Below, one piece after another: positions 63,028 to 64,000 of a stretch of DNA of 64,000 nucleotides (position 1 is its first letter; each line of letters starts with the position of its first letter). A program made the translations under genes and the position numbers. The stretch comes from Sphingobacterium athyrii (GTDB lineage: Bacteria; Bacteroidota; Bacteroidia; Sphingobacteriales; Sphingobacteriaceae): assembly GCF_003071065.1 (NCBI RefSeq), contig NZ_QCXX01000006.1, forward strand, positions 1 to 64,000, read 5' to 3'. The notes under the pieces were generated by a model that made no database searches, had not been told where the DNA came from, and saw only the letters and a program-made list of their open reading frames with translations.

Positions 63028-64000
63028 ATGAGTTCAAGCAATACAATAGACCAAACAGATTTAACTTTCTTCACCAACGAAGAAGGTCATACTTTATTAA
63101 GCCGTTTTAAATCAACTCTGAAAGACACACAGTTATTTGACGTGTTGGTTGGGTATTTCAGGGCAAGCGGTTTTCATCAATTGTACGATGCTTTAGAACC
63201 TGTTGAGAAAATCAGGATCCTTGTAGGTTTGAGTGTGGACAGAGATTCTTATGATATGATGCAATACTACGAACAAAATTCTACCATAGACTTTGAATCT
63301 CACCAACGAACTAAAAAAAGATACCAGAAGAACTTAAAAGAAGAAATTGAAACAAGTGATGAAAACGATAATTGTCTTGAAATAGGCATTAAAAAGTTTA
63401 TTGAGTTTTTAAAAGCTGACTGCCAAGACCCTGAAATGGATAAAGCATATAATGGGAACGGCAAAAAATTAGAAATCAGGGCATATCCCTCCAAAAATAT
63501 TCACGCCAAAGTGTATATCGGGAAGTTTAAGCCCGAAGACCGTGATTATGGGTTTGTGATTACGGGTTCAAGTAATTTTTCGGAATCAGGTTTTGTGACA
63601 AACCGTGAATTTAACGTCGAATTGCGAAGCAAAAGAGATGTGCTTTTTGCCGAAAATCAGTTCAACGCACTTTGGAAAGAATCAGTGGATATTTCAGAAG
63701 ATTTTATTGATACCATTCAAAACAAAACTTGGCTCAACGACCAAATTTTACCCTATGAATTATACCTGAAATTGATTTATGAGTATTTGGAGGAAGACAT
63801 CAATTTGGCTGATGAATTTGAACCTTTTCTACCCGATGGTTTTATGAAACTGAAATACCAACATCAGGCTGCCATTCAGGCTAAGAAAATTTTAGAAACC
63901 TACAACGGAGTTTTCTTAGCAGACGTTGTTGGTTTGGGTAAAACATTTATCACAGCTTTGTTGCTTCAACAGTTACAAGGTCGAACTTTGGTTGTTTGCC
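63028..64000 (+). CDS. PLD-nuclease/SF2-helicase protein, cut by the window end
   Basis: Start MSSSNTIDQTDLTFF at 63028; 324 codons are visible and the frame is still open. Residues about 25-215 are a phospholipase-D-like nuclease domain: LFDVLVGYFRASGF and HAKVYIGKF (HxK) followed by FVITGSSNFSESG. Then KYQHQAAIQAKKIL and LADVVGLGKTFITAL (Walker A, motif I) open a SNF2-type helicase. Such PLD+helicase proteins are defence-associated in many bacteria. It forms a two-gene unit with the XRE regulator. Confidence 0.9.
   Translation, partial: MSSSNTIDQTDLTFFTNEEGHTLLSRFKSTLKDTQLFDVLVGYFRASGFHQLYDALEPVEKIRILVGLSVDRDSYDMMQYYEQNSTIDFESHQRTKKRYQKNLKEEIETSDENDNCLEIGIKKFIEFLKADCQDPEMDKAYNGNGKKLEIRAYPSKNIHAKVYIGKFKPEDRDYGFVITGSSNFSESGFVTNREFNVELRSKRDVLFAENQFNALWKESVDISEDFIDTIQNKTWLNDQILPYELYLKLIYEYLEEDINLADEFEPFLPDGFMKLKYQHQAAIQAKKILETYNGVFLADVVGLGKTFITALLLQQLQGRTLVVC

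Overview
The window looks like chromosome from a Sphingobacterium-type Bacteroidota. The signs are a SusC/SusD pair, a hybrid two-component system (HTCS), Bacteroidota promoters of the form TAnnTTTG, A/T-rich leaders in place of strong Shine-Dalgarno sites, MobA-type mobilization genes and moderate-to-low GC. No rRNA, tRNA or CRISPR array was seen.

Region A (about 0.5-23.7 kb) is a polysaccharide utilization locus (PUL). It holds a DUF4832-like hydrolase, two GH2 enzymes, a stand-alone GH35-type C-terminal beta-sandwich protein, an HTCS, a GH28-like beta-helix protein, SusC, SusD, a SusE-like lipoprotein and a second DUF4832-like paralogue. Matching 21-bp-spaced repeats upstream of both transcription units are candidate HTCS operators. 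A secreted EreA/ChaN-like gene and a dead IS982 transposase lie to its left.

Region B (1-478, then 23.7-53.4 kb) is the most unusual part. It is an array of ten copies (nine intact, one truncated) of a gene for a small exported NTF2-like protein. Each copy has a conserved ~135-bp upstream element (U) with a promoter and a terminator hairpin, and most are followed by a conserved ~250-bp noncoding tail (T). Single accessory genes lie between the cassettes: RibD-like reductase, ADP-ribosylglycohydrolase (truncated), lipoproteins, AbiEi/AbiEii (toxin frameshifted), CPBP protease (one intact, one truncated), a PD-(D/E)XK nuclease, an esterase, an uncharacterised two-gene operon, paired membrane proteins, a macro-domain protein and a SUFU-domain protein (one intact, two remnants). 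Truncations at cassette boundaries, a duplicated 3' gene end, mosaic cassettes and near-identical distant copies suggest the cassettes act as homologous-recombination platforms that gain, duplicate and lose cargo. The PUL itself sits between the terminator of cassette 1 and a displaced tail, as if inserted inside a cassette.

Region C (53.4-64 kb) is a defence- or mobile-element-like region: a YhcG/DUF1016 remnant, a cyclic-phosphate receiver-domain protein, a metallophosphoesterase, a WYL regulator divergent from two unknown genes, a small DUF6140-like protein, two overlapping DUF262 (GmrSD-like) genes, a truncated RecD/PIF1-like helicase, a MobA-like protein, an XRE regulator and a PLD-nuclease/helicase that runs off the window. 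Two near-identical promoter boxes (55.78 and 56.84 kb) suggest that the unknown genes and the DUF262 operon are co-regulated.

All family calls come from motif recognition by eye; no database search was run.
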